NCBI RefSeq assembly: GCF_000479045.1
Contig: NZ_KI518185.1
Location: 1-53,116, forward strand
DNA from: Cetobacterium somerae ATCC BAA-474
GTDB lineage: Bacteria > Fusobacteriota > Fusobacteriia > Fusobacteriales > Fusobacteriaceae
Length of the DNA: 53,116 nucleotides
Reading direction: 5' to 3'
Positions 43,096 through 52,883 of this stretch are shown here, one piece after another; position 1 is the first letter of the stretch, and every line of letters starts with the position of its first letter. The position numbers and the translations under genes are program-made. The notes below the pieces were generated by a model. That model did not search any database. It had not been told where the DNA came from and was given only the letters and a program-made list of their open reading frames with translations.

Positions 43096-43162
43096 AGTGA
43101 AACACTCTCCTTTTTCCCAATTATACCTATATATACAAATTTTTTTCAAAAAACCTTTTTAT

Positions 43163-46100
43163 CTAAAATTTATATACAACTCCCCCTCCAACTTTCCAAG
43201 AGTCATCATCTTCAAAAATATATCTATAATCAACGTAAAATTCTAAACTATCCGCACCTATCTTTTCTAAATTTATTTTTGTTCCCAACTCTTTTGAAAA
43301 CTGATTCTCTCTATCCACTTTTATTTTAGCTTTATCTTCTGAAGCCTCTCTTAAACTAACTTTCAAATCATCTTTTGGACTGTTTAACTCTTGTCCAAGC
43401 CCTCCTATAACTTTAAGTGTCAATTGATAATTTTGAATAGGTATTACTTTTCCAACTCCAATCTCTGTTTTTACTTTACTAAAGAAGCTATTTAACTCGT
43501 CTACATGAAGATTGAACTCTTCTCCTGATTCATTAATTTTATTTTGGAAGACTCCCATTAAATAGGCACTAGCTTCAGGTTCTATAAATAAACTAGAAAA
43601 ATTATATCTTTTAGATATTTTCCCAGATGTTCCTATATAAAAGTTTTTAGTATCTCCTTTATATCTATCATTAATATTTGTATATTTAGGTGTACTATCA
43701 TCATAATCTATATATGTCAAATCAAAGTTTCTTTTTATATTACCTTTTGCAAAACCTAAATACATAGCTCCAACACCCTTCACATCATTTTTAGTATAGT
43801 TCATAAATGCTGTCCCTTGTAAAAAGTTATCCTCTCTTTTTCCTGCATTTGAATAGTAATCACTATCTAATCTTGTATAACTAAATACAAATCCGTAGTC
43901 ACTATAATCATTTAAATAATATTGTTTTCCTAAATAAAATCCATTTAGATTATCGTCGTGACCCTCTACTCTATCGAAACCTTTTTGTCTAAACTTCTCA
44001 AAAGTATACCCTACAATGAAACTACTTTTTCTATTATTTGTTAATTTGTCTTCTAGATTATCTAAAATACTGTTTGTTGTATATTCTATAGTATCTTTAG
44101 TTTGGAATATTATATTAGGATAGATATCTCTACCAAAAATAGTATCTAAATAACTATTGTATTGAGAGCTATTTCGAGCACTTCTTAAAATATTAAAAAA
44201 TTTATCTTTAGTAGTGTTTCCACTATCAAAATATATACCTTCTAAAAATTTACCTAAACTCCCTTCAGTTATTTCTGTAAAATCCTTTCTTCTTATTAAA
44301 AATTCATCATTATCTTTTCCTATGTCATATAGATATGAGTAAGAAGTTATTCCTGTTGCATTAAATTTTAAATTTAATGCTGCAAAAGCTTTATCTCCTC
44401 TATTATATATATTTGAAGCATAACTTAGGCCAACTACTGCCTCTTTCAATGTAGTATTTGTTGTTCCACCTTGCTCCATAACTAAGATTCCATTAGCTCC
44501 ATTTTTTATACCATTTGGAGCATCTATATATCCATAATTAAATAAAGTTCCATTATTTACTAACTCTCCTGTAGTTCCTAAATTTACTGTTCCTGCATTT
44601 GTGGCTGTTCCACTTCCCAAGTCAAATGCAAAACTTTGAATTGCTCCATCTAAAATAGTTATTGTTCCACCTGCATCATTTTTTATTGTTGTAAGCCCTG
44701 CTGTTCCCATTGCATTAAAGTATGCTCCTCCTACAATAATCTCCCCTCTATTTATAGCTGCTCCAGATGATCCACTAACATACATAGCACTATTTCCTAT
44801 ACTGTATGTATTATAATCAGGTGTCACTTCAATCTCTCCATAGTTTTCTATAGTTGCTCCATTTGTAGAAAACATACCATAATCTGTACTTGCTATCTCA
44901 ATCTTTCCACCTTTTAAATTTGTTGCTGTTCCACCTCCTGAAATAATAATCGCTGCATCTCCATAATCTAGTTTTACAAGTCCTGCATTTGATATTTTCC
45001 CCTCTCCAAAAGCATATATACCGTATGTTCCACCTTGATAGTTTGAAGAAGCACCTATTATATTTCCATAGTTTGTAAATTCTCCCTGTGCTGTTGTGTT
45101 ATATACACTAACCCCAGTTCCATATATACCAAAATTTACATCTCCATTATTTATTCCAGTTGCAGACTCAGTTATAAGAATACCATTTTGATAACTTCCA
45201 GCATTGATTGTCCCATCATTTGTAAGTTGCCCTGATCCACTAATTATCATACCGTAGTTACTATCTCCACCATTTATATTTATAATACCATTTTTTGCAT
45301 TTGTTATTGTTCCACCTTTTTCTCCATACATAGTTGTGTATGTTGAATAATTACTTGTTATGTTCGATGTCAATGTTCCTGTATTTCTTAAACTTCCATT
45401 TCCTGACAGGTACATTATATACTTAGTATTCTCAGAAGTTATCGTTCCTTGATTTAAAGCATATCCACTTCCTATTACAGCCATCTTTGCATTTTCATTA
45501 TTATCTGAAGTTATACTTGATGTATACCCAGATATATTTTCATTTATTATTCCTCCACCATTTAATGACAGCATACCATATTTTGTATTAGTTATATTTA
45601 TATTATGATAATTATATATTGTTCCTGTACCATTTACCATAACTGCTGCTGTTCCATTTGAAATATCTATATCTCCATAGTTTTGAACATAACCAGCTCC
45701 ACCTAATAAAATCCCTGTTATAGCATCACCTTTTATAACTCCTGTATTTTCATTTAAAAAAGTAGATCCTCCATTTGTGCTATTATTTAAAACTACTCCT
45801 GTTCCTTGAGAGCTAATTAAGATATTCCCGTAATTTCTAGAGTTTGAAGCTCCTTCATTGTACATTCCAATTTGATTGCTGCCTACATTTATATCTCCCA
45901 TATTTGTTGCTAATCCATTTGTAGTTACATACATTCCAACCTCTTGGTTAGTTTCTGAAGTTGCTATTTTGGTATTTGATGTTACAAGATTAATATTCCC
46001 ATAATTAGTTATAATTCCATTATTTACACCACTCATACCAATTGATCCACTCTCAACATTTATAGTTCCACTACTATTATTAAAACCTTGTGCTTGATTT

Positions 46101-47176
46101 TGACCTTGTCCATCTATACATATCCCTGTTCCTCCATTAGTAATATTTATAACACCATTATTTGTCATCTGTCCAGCTTCACTAGCGTATCCACCTATTC
46201 CTCCACTAACTTCCAGTACTCCATTAGATACTAATTTACTTGAATCAAAGCTTAACATACCTATCTGTGAATTATTTACCACAATTGTTCCTGCATTTGT
46301 AGCAGTTGATGTGCCAAATGTTGTCATTCCAAAACCAGGAGTTGTAGATGATGTTGAAGTTTCTATTGTCCCTGTGTTTTTTATTGTTCCAGTTTCTGTA
46401 GAAATCATTCCAGCACCATTATTAACAACTATTTTATTTGAATTTAACAATGTAGAATCCTTTGTATACATTCCAAAAGCTCCATCATTTACATTTATAG
46501 TACCTTTGTTCTCTCCAGTTCCTCCTCCTAAAACAACCATTCCAAAATTATTCGTACTTCCTCCTACAGTTATATTTCCCTTTTCTCCATTTATAATACC
46601 TCCTTTATCTAAAGATAACATTCCTATTAGATTTGTTGTTGAACTACCATTTTCAATAGTTACATTGTTATTATTTTCAATGGAAAATCCACTTGCTACA
46701 GCTCCCATTCCAGTGAAAAGATTATTATTTGATGAAACTATTAAATCTCCTCCTGGAGTTAAATATGAATGAGTATCATAAATCCAATCATTATTATAAA
46801 AAATATCAGTATATAAGTTTTGCGGTGGTGTTATTACCGGTTTATCTGGTACCTTTGGTTTTGTTTCTGGCTTTACTATTGGTTTTTCTGGAATAGTCGT
46901 AGTGTCTTTTACATGAGTTGGTTGTATCACTGGTGTAGGAGGTAAAATAGGCTTGGGAGTTTCTGGTGTTTTTAATGATTTTACATCACTTATATTTAAT
47001 TCAACATCTCCCTTTTCATTTACATTTTTAAAATTCCGTTCATTAGATTTAAAATAGTTAAAATTTGTAAAAAAAATTAGTCCTTCTTTTTCATTTGTAG
47101 CTTCTGAAGCTACTGAAAACGATAGCTTACTACAAACAATTAGAAGGGAAAACAAAAGTAAAACTTTCTCTTTCAT
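43163..47176 (-). CDS. Type V autotransporter, second paralogue (1,337 residues)
   Basis: The layout matches the paralogue at 30,933. There is a signal peptide (KEKVLLLFSLLIVCSKLSFSVAS), the motif FFTNFNYFKSNERNFKNV, a Pro/Lys/Thr linker (about 75-125) and a passenger of many short repeats with N-x-G-x-I and YGNI forms (about 130-890). The C-terminal barrel of about 300 residues shares long stretches with the other copy (FRQKGFDRVEGHDD, LNGFYLGKQ) and ends Tyr-Lys-Phe. The passenger is about 200 residues longer. The start is taken as MKEK with AGTGAGGTG before it. It is likely an adhesin or surface protein, with the ligand unknown. Confidence 0.88.
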   Translation of the reverse strand: MKEKVLLLFSLLIVCSKLSFSVASEATNEKEGLIFFTNFNYFKSNERNFKNVNEKGDVELNISDVKSLKTPETPKPILPPTPVIQPTHVKDTTTIPEKPIVKPETKPKVPDKPVITPPQNLYTDIFYNNDWIYDTHSYLTPGGDLIVSSNNNLFTGMGAVASGFSIENNNNVTIENGSSTTNLIGMLSLDKGGIINGEKGNITVGGSTNNFGMVVLGGGTGENKGTINVNDGAFGMYTKDSTLLNSNKIVVNNGAGMISTETGTIKNTGTIETSTSSTTPGFGMTTFGTSTATNAGTIVVNNSQIGMLSFDSSKLVSNGVLEVSGGIGGYASEAGQMTNNGVINITNGGTGICIDGQGQNQAQGFNNSSGTINVESGSIGMSGVNNGIITNYGNINLVTSNTKIATSETNQEVGMYVTTNGLATNMGDINVGSNQIGMYNEGASNSRNYGNILISSQGTGVVLNNSTNGGSTFLNENTGVIKGDAITGILLGGAGYVQNYGDIDISNGTAAVMVNGTGTIYNYHNINITNTKYGMLSLNGGGIINENISGYTSSITSDNNENAKMAVIGSGYALNQGTITSENTKYIMYLSGNGSLRNTGTLTSNITSNYSTYTTMYGEKGGTITNAKNGIININGGDSNYGMIISGSGQLTNDGTINAGSYQNGILITESATGINNGDVNFGIYGTGVSVYNTTAQGEFTNYGNIIGASSNYQGGTYGIYAFGEGKISNAGLVKLDYGDAAIIISGGGTATNLKGGKIEIASTDYGMFSTNGATIENYGEIEVTPDYNTYSIGNSAMYVSGSSGAAINRGEIIVGGAYFNAMGTAGLTTIKNDAGGTITILDGAIQSFAFDLGSGTATNAGTVNLGTTGELVNNGTLFNYGYIDAPNGIKNGANGILVMEQGGTTNTTLKEAVVGLSYASNIYNRGDKAFAALNLKFNATGITSYSYLYDIGKDNDEFLIRRKDFTEITEGSLGKFLEGIYFDSGNTTKDKFFNILRSARNSSQYNSYLDTIFGRDIYPNIIFQTKDTIEYTTNSILDNLEDKLTNNRKSSFIVGYTFEKFRQKGFDRVEGHDDNLNGFYLGKQYYLNDYSDYGFVFSYTRLDSDYYSNAGKREDNFLQGTAFMNYTKNDVKGVGAMYLGFAKGNIKRNFDLTYIDYDDSTPKYTNINDRYKGDTKNFYIGTSGKISKRYNFSSLFIEPEASAYLMGVFQNKINESGEEFNLHVDELNSFFSKVKTEIGVGKVIPIQNYQLTLKVIGGLGQELNSPKDDLKVSLREASEDKAKIKVDRENQFSKELGTKINLEKIGADSLEFYVDYRYIFEDDDSWKVGGGVVYKF

Positions 47177-47328
47177 ACGGCACCTCACTTTGATATTTTA
47201 AATTTTGTACTGTTATACAAAACGTTTTTTATTTATCTTTTTTACTGTTTTTTTATTTTTAAAGGAGTCTGTATTTTTTTTGGTAAATACTATTTAAGGT
47301 ATCTTTATTATTGGGAGGAATGATTACT

Positions 47329-49950
47329 TTGTATGAAAATTTTGATAACAGTGAAAATAGTATAAATGGAACGTTAAAACTATTTTCTGAAGCTGATATA
47401 AAAACCGTCTTTATGACTTTAGAAACCTCTTTAGGAGGTATTAAAAATGAAGAAGCCATAAGTCGTTTAGAGAAATTTGGATTAAATGAGATTTCAAAAG
47501 AAAAAGTAAAACCTTGGTATATCCAACTTTTACTCGCTTTTTTAAATCCTTTTAATTTTATTTTGGGAACTTTAGCCTTTGTTTCTCTTTTTACTGATGT
47601 TATTTTTGTTAAAGAGACTGAGCGTTCCTGGATATCTATAATTTTAATTATAACTATGATTTTAATAAGCAGTCTTATTAAATTTATTCAAGAATATCGT
47701 TCTAGTAAAACTGCTGAAAAACTAAAAAATCTAATTGTTACTAAAGTTACAGTAGTTAGAGATAATCTTCCTATGGAAATTGATATAAAAACCTTAGTCC
47801 CTGGGGATATTGTTAAACTTACTGCTGGAGATATTGTTCCTGGAGATATTAGAATTGTATCTAGTAAAGACCTTTTCATTAGTCAATCTGTATTAACTGG
47901 AGAGTCTAATCCTGTGGAAAAATACTCTAATCTACTTGTTAAAGCAGGAGCTATCTCTGATCTATCTAACATAGTTTTAATGGGAACTAATGTTTTAAGT
48001 GGAGCTGCTACTGGAATAGTTCTTGGAACTGGAAAACACACATTTTTAAATACTATTAGTGAAAGTTTAAAAAGCACAAAAGTAGAGACTAGTTTTGAAA
48101 AGGGAATTGATGATGTTTCAAGACTTTTAATTAAGTTTATGATTTTTATGGTACCAATTGTTTTTCTAATAAATGGTTATTTAAAAGATGCTTGGTTTGA
48201 ATCTTTATTATTTAGCTTGTCTGTTGCCATTGGTTTAACTCCTGAGATGCTTCCTATGATTGTAACTGGTAACTTAACTAAAGGTGCTATTGAGCTTTCA
48301 AAGAAAAAAACTATAGTTAAAAAACTTGATTCTATTCATAACTTTGGGGCTATGAATATTCTATGTACAGATAAAACAGGAACTTTAACCCAAGATAAAG
48401 TGACTGTTGTAAAGTATTTAAATTTCAAAGGTATTGATGATGATAATGTTTTATATTTAGCATATTTAAATAGTTATTTTCAAACAGGACTTAAAAATCT
48501 TATGGATAGAGCAATCTTAGAGTTTGAAGAGGAACATTACTCTATAAAAAACGAGTATAAAAAAATTGATGAGCTACCATTTGATTTTGAACGTAGAAGA
48601 ATGTCTGTTATAGTTGAAGATAGTGATGAGAATAGAACTATGATTACTAAAGGTGCCATTGAAGAGATGCTATATATCTCAAATTTTGTAGAGATTGATG
48701 GTCAGGTGTTTGAAATAAAAGATGAGATTGAAGAAAAAATCAAAAATCTTGTTTCCAATTTAAATGAGGATGGAATGAGAGTTATTGGTATTGGTAAAAA
48801 AACACTTCCCAAAGATAGGGATCTTAACTTTAGCAATAAAGATGAGGAGTCTTTAACTTTTGTTGGAATGCTAGGATTTTTAGATCCACCTAAAGAGGGT
48901 GTAGGAGATACTTTAAAATCTTTATATCAGTACGGAGTAGATGTTAAAATTTTAACTGGAGATAATGAACTAGTTACTCAAAAAATATGTAAAGATATTG
49001 GAATTGAAGTTACAGGAGCTATTGATGGAAGTTACATGGAAGCTATTGATGATTTAGAGTTAAAAAAACTTTTAAAAGATACAACTATATTTTGTAAGCT
49101 TTCACCACTTGATAAAGCTAGAGTTGTTAGACTTTTAAAAGAGATGGGAAATACCGTTGGTTATATGGGTGACGGAATAAACGATGCCCCTGCTCTTCGA
49201 CAATGTGATGTTGGAATTTCAGTTGAAAATGGTATGGATATCGCTAAAGAGTCAGCTCAGATAATACTTTTAGAAAAGGAACTTTCAGTTCTTTTAGAGG
49301 GTGTTATAATTGGTCGAAAAATATTTACTAATATGATTAAATATCTAAAGATGACAGCATCTTCAAATTTTGGAAATGTATTTAGTGTTGTTTTAGCCAG
49401 TGCTTTTTTACCATTTTTACCAATGCTTCCTATACAGATACTTTTTCAAAACCTACTTTATGATATCTCTCAGATCTCTATCCCTTGGGATAATGTTGAT
49501 ACAGAGGATATTTTAAAACCTAAAAATTGGAGTGCTGAAAGTGTTGGAAAATTTATGGTTTATATAGGACCCTTAAGTTCTATTTTTGATATTATTACAT
49601 TTTTGATTATGTTTTATATATTTAAGGCTAATTCACCTGCCACACAAGCTCTTTTTCATACTGGTTGGTTTATAGAGAGTATTTTATCTCAAACTCTTAT
49701 AATTCATCTTATTAGAACTAGAAAAATACCTTTTATTGAATCTAATGCCAATATAAAAGTTATTCTTTTAACTTCTGCTATTATGATTTTTGCTTTATTT
49801 GTTCCATATTCTAAAATTAACGGAACTTTAGGATTCGTACCAATGCCTATTTCTTACTTTATTTGGGTTGTTTTAATACTTACTGGATATTTTTTTACTA
49901 TAATTTTTGCAAAAAAATATTTTATTAAAAAATTCAATAGTTGGTTATGA
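47329..49950 (+). CDS. mgtA: Magnesium-transporting P-type ATPase
   Basis: The P3B-type ATPase imports magnesium into the cytosol. It has 873 residues. Visible are the actuator TGES (SVLTGESNPVEKYS), the membrane motif SVAIGLTPEMLPMIV, the phosphorylation site DKTGTLTQDKV, the hinge VGYMGDGINDAPALRQCDVG, and ten membrane segments, six of them C-terminal. TPEMLP and the N-terminal domain layout are those of MgtA/MgtB rather than calcium pumps. The start is uncertain: GGGAGGA at 47313-47319 is best spaced for TTG at 47329, while ATG at 47320 is directly against it. There is no long leader, so no Mg-sensing riboswitch is visible. Confidence 0.92.
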   Translation: MYENFDNSENSINGTLKLFSEADIKTVFMTLETSLGGIKNEEAISRLEKFGLNEISKEKVKPWYIQLLLAFLNPFNFILGTLAFVSLFTDVIFVKETERSWISIILIITMILISSLIKFIQEYRSSKTAEKLKNLIVTKVTVVRDNLPMEIDIKTLVPGDIVKLTAGDIVPGDIRIVSSKDLFISQSVLTGESNPVEKYSNLLVKAGAISDLSNIVLMGTNVLSGAATGIVLGTGKHTFLNTISESLKSTKVETSFEKGIDDVSRLLIKFMIFMVPIVFLINGYLKDAWFESLLFSLSVAIGLTPEMLPMIVTGNLTKGAIELSKKKTIVKKLDSIHNFGAMNILCTDKTGTLTQDKVTVVKYLNFKGIDDDNVLYLAYLNSYFQTGLKNLMDRAILEFEEEHYSIKNEYKKIDELPFDFERRRMSVIVEDSDENRTMITKGAIEEMLYISNFVEIDGQVFEIKDEIEEKIKNLVSNLNEDGMRVIGIGKKTLPKDRDLNFSNKDEESLTFVGMLGFLDPPKEGVGDTLKSLYQYGVDVKILTGDNELVTQKICKDIGIEVTGAIDGSYMEAIDDLELKKLLKDTTIFCKLSPLDKARVVRLLKEMGNTVGYMGDGINDAPALRQCDVGISVENGMDIAKESAQIILLEKELSVLLEGVIIGRKIFTNMIKYLKMTASSNFGNVFSVVLASAFLPFLPMLPIQILFQNLLYDISQISIPWDNVDTEDILKPKNWSAESVGKFMVYIGPLSSIFDIITFLIMFYIFKANSPATQALFHTGWFIESILSQTLIIHLIRTRKIPFIESNANIKVILLTSAIMIFALFVPYSKINGTLGFVPMPISYFIWVVLILTGYFFTIIFAKKYFIKKFNSWL

Positions 49951-49956
49951 ATTTTG

Positions 49957-49985
49957 AAGACAACTTAATGAAAATGTGCTATAAT
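49957..49985 (+). promoter_or_regulatory. Promoter of the 59-residue lipoprotein gene
   Basis: TATAAT (49980-49985) lies 17 bases after the weak -35 AAGACA (49957-49962), immediately behind the mgtA stop. AGGAGGG follows before the ATG at 50032. Confidence 0.6.
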
Positions 49986-50031
49986 TAAGGAATGAAAGCA
50001 ATTTCAAATACATACGAGGAGGGATTTTAAT

Positions 50032-50211
50032 ATGAAAAAATTAGTATTAGGAAGCATTTTCTTTAGCTTATTCTTAGTTGGATGTTCAAGCACTCAACCT
50101 CAAGAAGAAGTAGTAGTTCAAGAGGCAGTTGTTGAGGAGGTTGTAGTAGCTACTCCTGAGCCAGTTGAAGCTCCAACTAAGCCTTTACCAAAGCCATTAT
50201 TAGACAAGTAA
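50032..50211 (+). CDS. Small Val/Glu/Pro-rich lipoprotein (59 residues)
   Basis: The signal peptide (MKKLVLGSIFFSLFLVGC) has the lipobox LVGC and lipidation at Cys18. The mature part is 42 residues, with an acidic Val/Glu stretch (EEVVVQEAVVEEVVV) and a Pro-rich end (PTKPLPKPLLDK). Complete signals surround it: promoter, AGGAGGG ribosome site and terminator, so the gene is real despite its size. The Pro-rich tail could be a periplasm-spanning linker. There is no recognised family. Confidence 0.82.
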   Translation: MKKLVLGSIFFSLFLVGCSSTQPQEEVVVQEAVVEEVVVATPEPVEAPTKPLPKPLLDK

Positions 50212-50217
50212 AAATAT

Positions 50218-50247
50218 AAGCTGAGTTCATTGAACTCAGCTTTTTTA
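50218..50247. terminator. Terminator behind the small lipoprotein gene
   Basis: AAGCTGAGTTCA and TGAACTCAGCTT form a perfect stem followed by TTTTT on the plus strand. It faces the convergent exported PEBP gene. Confidence 0.85.
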
Positions 50248-50253
50248 GTTTTA

Positions 50254-50811
50254 CTATTCTTTTATATATTTGGCTTTTAAAACTGTTTTTTCTAAAACAT
50301 GACCATCTATAGCGTCATATAACTCATTTAAATAGAATCCTTTTTTTAAATCCATCTCTTTGTCTAAAGCATATAGTGTTATTGTATAAGTATGTGTTTT
50401 ATTAGGTGGAACAGGTCCTCCATATCTAGCTACTTCCTCTTTTGGTAAACTACCACCAATTAAAGACCACCAGCTATTTTCACCTTGAATTAATTTTGAA
50501 TCTGTTGTACTGGCATTTTCAGGTAAAGCCTTGGCATCTCCTGGTATTAGAGTTAACCAGTGTAACCAGATGACTCCAACTGCCTCTACAGCATCAAAGT
50601 CCTCTATTACTAAAGCAAACTGCTTTGTTCCTGCAGGTGCATTTTTCCATTCAAAAGGAATTGAAAGAGTTGGCATTCCATGGTATTGATCTTTTCCATA
50701 AGTTCCATATTTTTTCTCAATAACTCCATCCTTTATTCCACTACTTGTCAGCTCTAGTGCAAAAGATGTCATTCCAAGAAGTAAAAACATGCTCAATAAA
50801 AATTTTTTCAT
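50254..50811 (-). CDS. YbhB/YbcL family (PEBP-like) protein, exported form
   Basis: The 185-residue protein has a signal peptide (KKFLLSMFLLLGMTSFA, about 2-18) and the same PEBP signature loops as the cytosolic relative: ALVIEDFDAVEAVGVIWLHWL and ARYGGPVPPNKTHTYTITLYALDKE. The ending DAIDGHVLEKTVLKAKYIKE matches the end of the paralogue at 41,025. A periplasmic location is expected. The ligand and function are unknown. Confidence 0.9.
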   Translation of the reverse strand: MKKFLLSMFLLLGMTSFALELTSSGIKDGVIEKKYGTYGKDQYHGMPTLSIPFEWKNAPAGTKQFALVIEDFDAVEAVGVIWLHWLTLIPGDAKALPENASTTDSKLIQGENSWWSLIGGSLPKEEVARYGGPVPPNKTHTYTITLYALDKEMDLKKGFYLNELYDAIDGHVLEKTVLKAKYIKE

Positions 50812-50905
50812 AAAGCTACCTCCTATTTAAATTAAGTTATCAAGTTATACAAAGGATTTATTCTCTTTCCTAGTTTTTTAAAATAGATAAATATTTCAAA
50901 ATATC

Positions 50906-51313
50906 TTAGTCTATATTTTTAAAGAAGTTCTTAATCTCTCTTGTGCTTGTTTCTACGCTATCAGAAGTATGAACAATATTTCTTAAAGTATCCATTGAAA
51001 AGTCCCCTCTTATTGTCCCAGGAACTGCATCCACTGGAGACGTACTTCCAGCCATATGTCTCACTATACTTATACAATCCTTTCCTTCTAAAACCATAAG
51101 CACAACTGGTCCAGATGTGATAAACTCTATGAGACCATTATAAAACTCTTTCCCCTTATGAATTTCATAGTGTTTCTCTGCCCTTTCTACAGTTATATTT
51201 TCCATTTTTAAAGCCTTAATCTCCAATCCTTTTCTTTCTACTCTTTGGATTATCTCTCCAATTAGTTTTCTTTCCACAGCATCAGGCTTTATAATCAGAA
51301 GTGTTCTCTCCAT
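50906..51313 (-). CDS. ndk: Nucleoside diphosphate kinase
   Basis: Ndk equilibrates nucleoside tri- and diphosphates through a phospho-histidine. The 135-residue protein starts MERTLLIIKPDAVERKLIGEII, has the nucleotide-site segment AVPGTIRGDF (about 96-105), and the active-site histidine is His115 in NIVHTSDSVETS. The usual sequence there is HGSDS, and here it reads HTSDS, a mild change beside the catalytic His. It is a minus-strand gene 47 bases behind the Mga/BglG-like regulator, a distance compatible with cotranscription. Confidence 0.95.
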   Translation of the reverse strand: MERTLLIIKPDAVERKLIGEIIQRVERKGLEIKALKMENITVERAEKHYEIHKGKEFYNGLIEFITSGPVVLMVLEGKDCISIVRHMAGSTSPVDAVPGTIRGDFSMDTLRNIVHTSDSVETSTREIKNFFKNID

Positions 51314-51360
51314 GTCTCCCCCTTAGTATAGTTATTTTCTAATATATGTATACTAATTTA

Positions 51361-52782
51361 TTAAACATCTTCCTTTTTTAAAAACACACTTAACTTAAAT
51401 TTATCTAACTTTGTTACAGGTAGATTAAATCTAATCTGCTTTATATTATCGTACTTTTTATTTAATTTTATATCTTCAAACAACACAATCCCCTTAACAC
51501 TATTTGTTTCTATAAAATAATCCAACTCTCGATAAGATACAAACTTCATATTTTTCATAAGTTTTTCAATTTTAAACTCCTCACAAATATCTTTCACTAG
51601 CCCTATATTTAAGAAGTTATAGACAACTACAATATTTTTTAAGTTTTCTATCTTTCTTTCAATATCTTTATTAATCTCATTTAAAATAGTTATTGATAAA
51701 ATTGTTCTATCAAAACTATCTATATTTTTATAATATTTTTTTACTAAATTAGAAACTAATTTTAATTTATTAAAATAATCCTCAGCTACCTGATTGTTAA
51801 AAATATATATTTCAACGATATTAAAAAGTCTCTTTATTTTCATCATAGTAAGTACAATTGTTAACCTCATTAAAAGATCATCATTTAAAGGTATCTCCAT
51901 CTTTAAAACTTTACTTAAGTATTCTATAAAGTTTCTTAACTCCAAAACCTCTTCTCTATTATTTTGAAAGAAGTTCATTTTTTTTCTTTTTAAAAAAATT
52001 TTTTTTACAAAATCTCTTTCATAATTTGAAAAGAATTCTATTTTTTCTAAAACTTCATTTAACTCTGTATATTCGCTTAAATCAATAGATCTATCCACAG
52101 TTTTTACACTTTCATCTTCAAAATCTTTTCGTATTATAGCAAGATAGATTAAGATCTCTATATGTAAAATTGTATATGTATTCCGAGGCATCTCCCATTT
52201 TTCACACACTTTATAGATCATATCCACAATTTTTGAAACTTTATACTCTTTTTTTATCTCATTCAGTTCTAAAAAAAAGCTTTCAAACTCTTTTGGAAGA
52301 TATTTTTCCTCTACAAATAACTTTAGAAAATATAACTCAAAAAACTCTCTTTTATTTTTTTCATTCCCCTCTAAAGAGATTCCATAAGAGTTATAACCTA
52401 CAATTTTTAAAGAGAAAAACTCCAACTCTTTTTTTAAATTCTGTATATCATTGGATAAAGTTCGTCTTGTAACAGAAAATCTTTCACTTATAGATGTTAA
52501 ATTTATTGTATTATTTTTAAAAAAGCTCATTACAATATAGCTTTCTCTCTCTTTGGGAGTAAAAGTCTGAAACTCCTTTAATTTTTCCAATAACTCTCTA
52601 TCTTTTTTTAACTTTTCATGAATACCTAAAGTATCCTCTTCTTTTAAAAGATTCCCTATATCGTTTATATACCTTTTCACCTTAAAAACAGATATATTTA
52701 ATATTTCAGAAAGTTCATTTAATGAGTAATTGTTCGCTTCAAGACAACTCAAAATTTTAAAATGTAGTGATGTTAAATTCAT
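51361..52782 (-). CDS. Mga/BglG-like transcriptional regulator, second paralogue
   Basis: The 473-residue protein is related to the regulator at 38,446. There are two N-terminal helix-turn-helix segments (about 1-45 with LNELSEILNISVFKVKRYINDI, and about 85-145 with LTSISERFSVTRRTLSNDIQNLKKEL), then a long helical region, and a C-terminal EIIB-like part (about 385-473, VVVYNFLNIGLVKDICEEFKIEKLMK). There is no recognisable PTS phosphorylation domain. The nearest downstream gene is ndk. The target is unknown. Its promoter and a terminator-like hairpin in the 5' leader suggest attenuation. Confidence 0.75.
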   Translation of the reverse strand: MNLTSLHFKILSCLEANNYSLNELSEILNISVFKVKRYINDIGNLLKEEDTLGIHEKLKKDRELLEKLKEFQTFTPKERESYIVMSFFKNNTINLTSISERFSVTRRTLSNDIQNLKKELEFFSLKIVGYNSYGISLEGNEKNKREFFELYFLKLFVEEKYLPKEFESFFLELNEIKKEYKVSKIVDMIYKVCEKWEMPRNTYTILHIEILIYLAIIRKDFEDESVKTVDRSIDLSEYTELNEVLEKIEFFSNYERDFVKKIFLKRKKMNFFQNNREEVLELRNFIEYLSKVLKMEIPLNDDLLMRLTIVLTMMKIKRLFNIVEIYIFNNQVAEDYFNKLKLVSNLVKKYYKNIDSFDRTILSITILNEINKDIERKIENLKNIVVVYNFLNIGLVKDICEEFKIEKLMKNMKFVSYRELDYFIETNSVKGIVLFEDIKLNKKYDNIKQIRFNLPVTKLDKFKLSVFLKKEDV

Positions 52783-52810
52783 ACTTCTCCTCTTATAACT
52801 TATATAACAA

Positions 52811-52850
52811 TAAAAAAACTCAAAATCTAGATAGTAAACTTTGAGTCTTA
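52811..52850 (-). terminator. Terminator-like hairpin inside the 5' leader of the regulator gene
   Basis: On the minus strand AAGACTCAAA and TTTGAGTTTT form a stem followed by TTTTATT, about 30 bases before the regulator ATG and about 50 bases after the putative transcription start. It would cut the transcript before the gene unless it is prevented from folding. Confidence 0.55.
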
Positions 52851-52883
52851 CAGTATTGTATGAAAAACTTTTTTCAAGTTGTT

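Noticed and set aside
30933-47176. CRISPR-like or tandem DNA repeats within the autotransporter genes
   Set aside because: The repetition is at protein level (N-x-G-x-I units) with divergent DNA and no constant repeat-spacer spacing.
47190-47328. Magnesium riboswitch upstream of mgtA
   Set aside because: The gap to the divergent autotransporter is under 150 bases and shows no stable multi-helix structure by eye.
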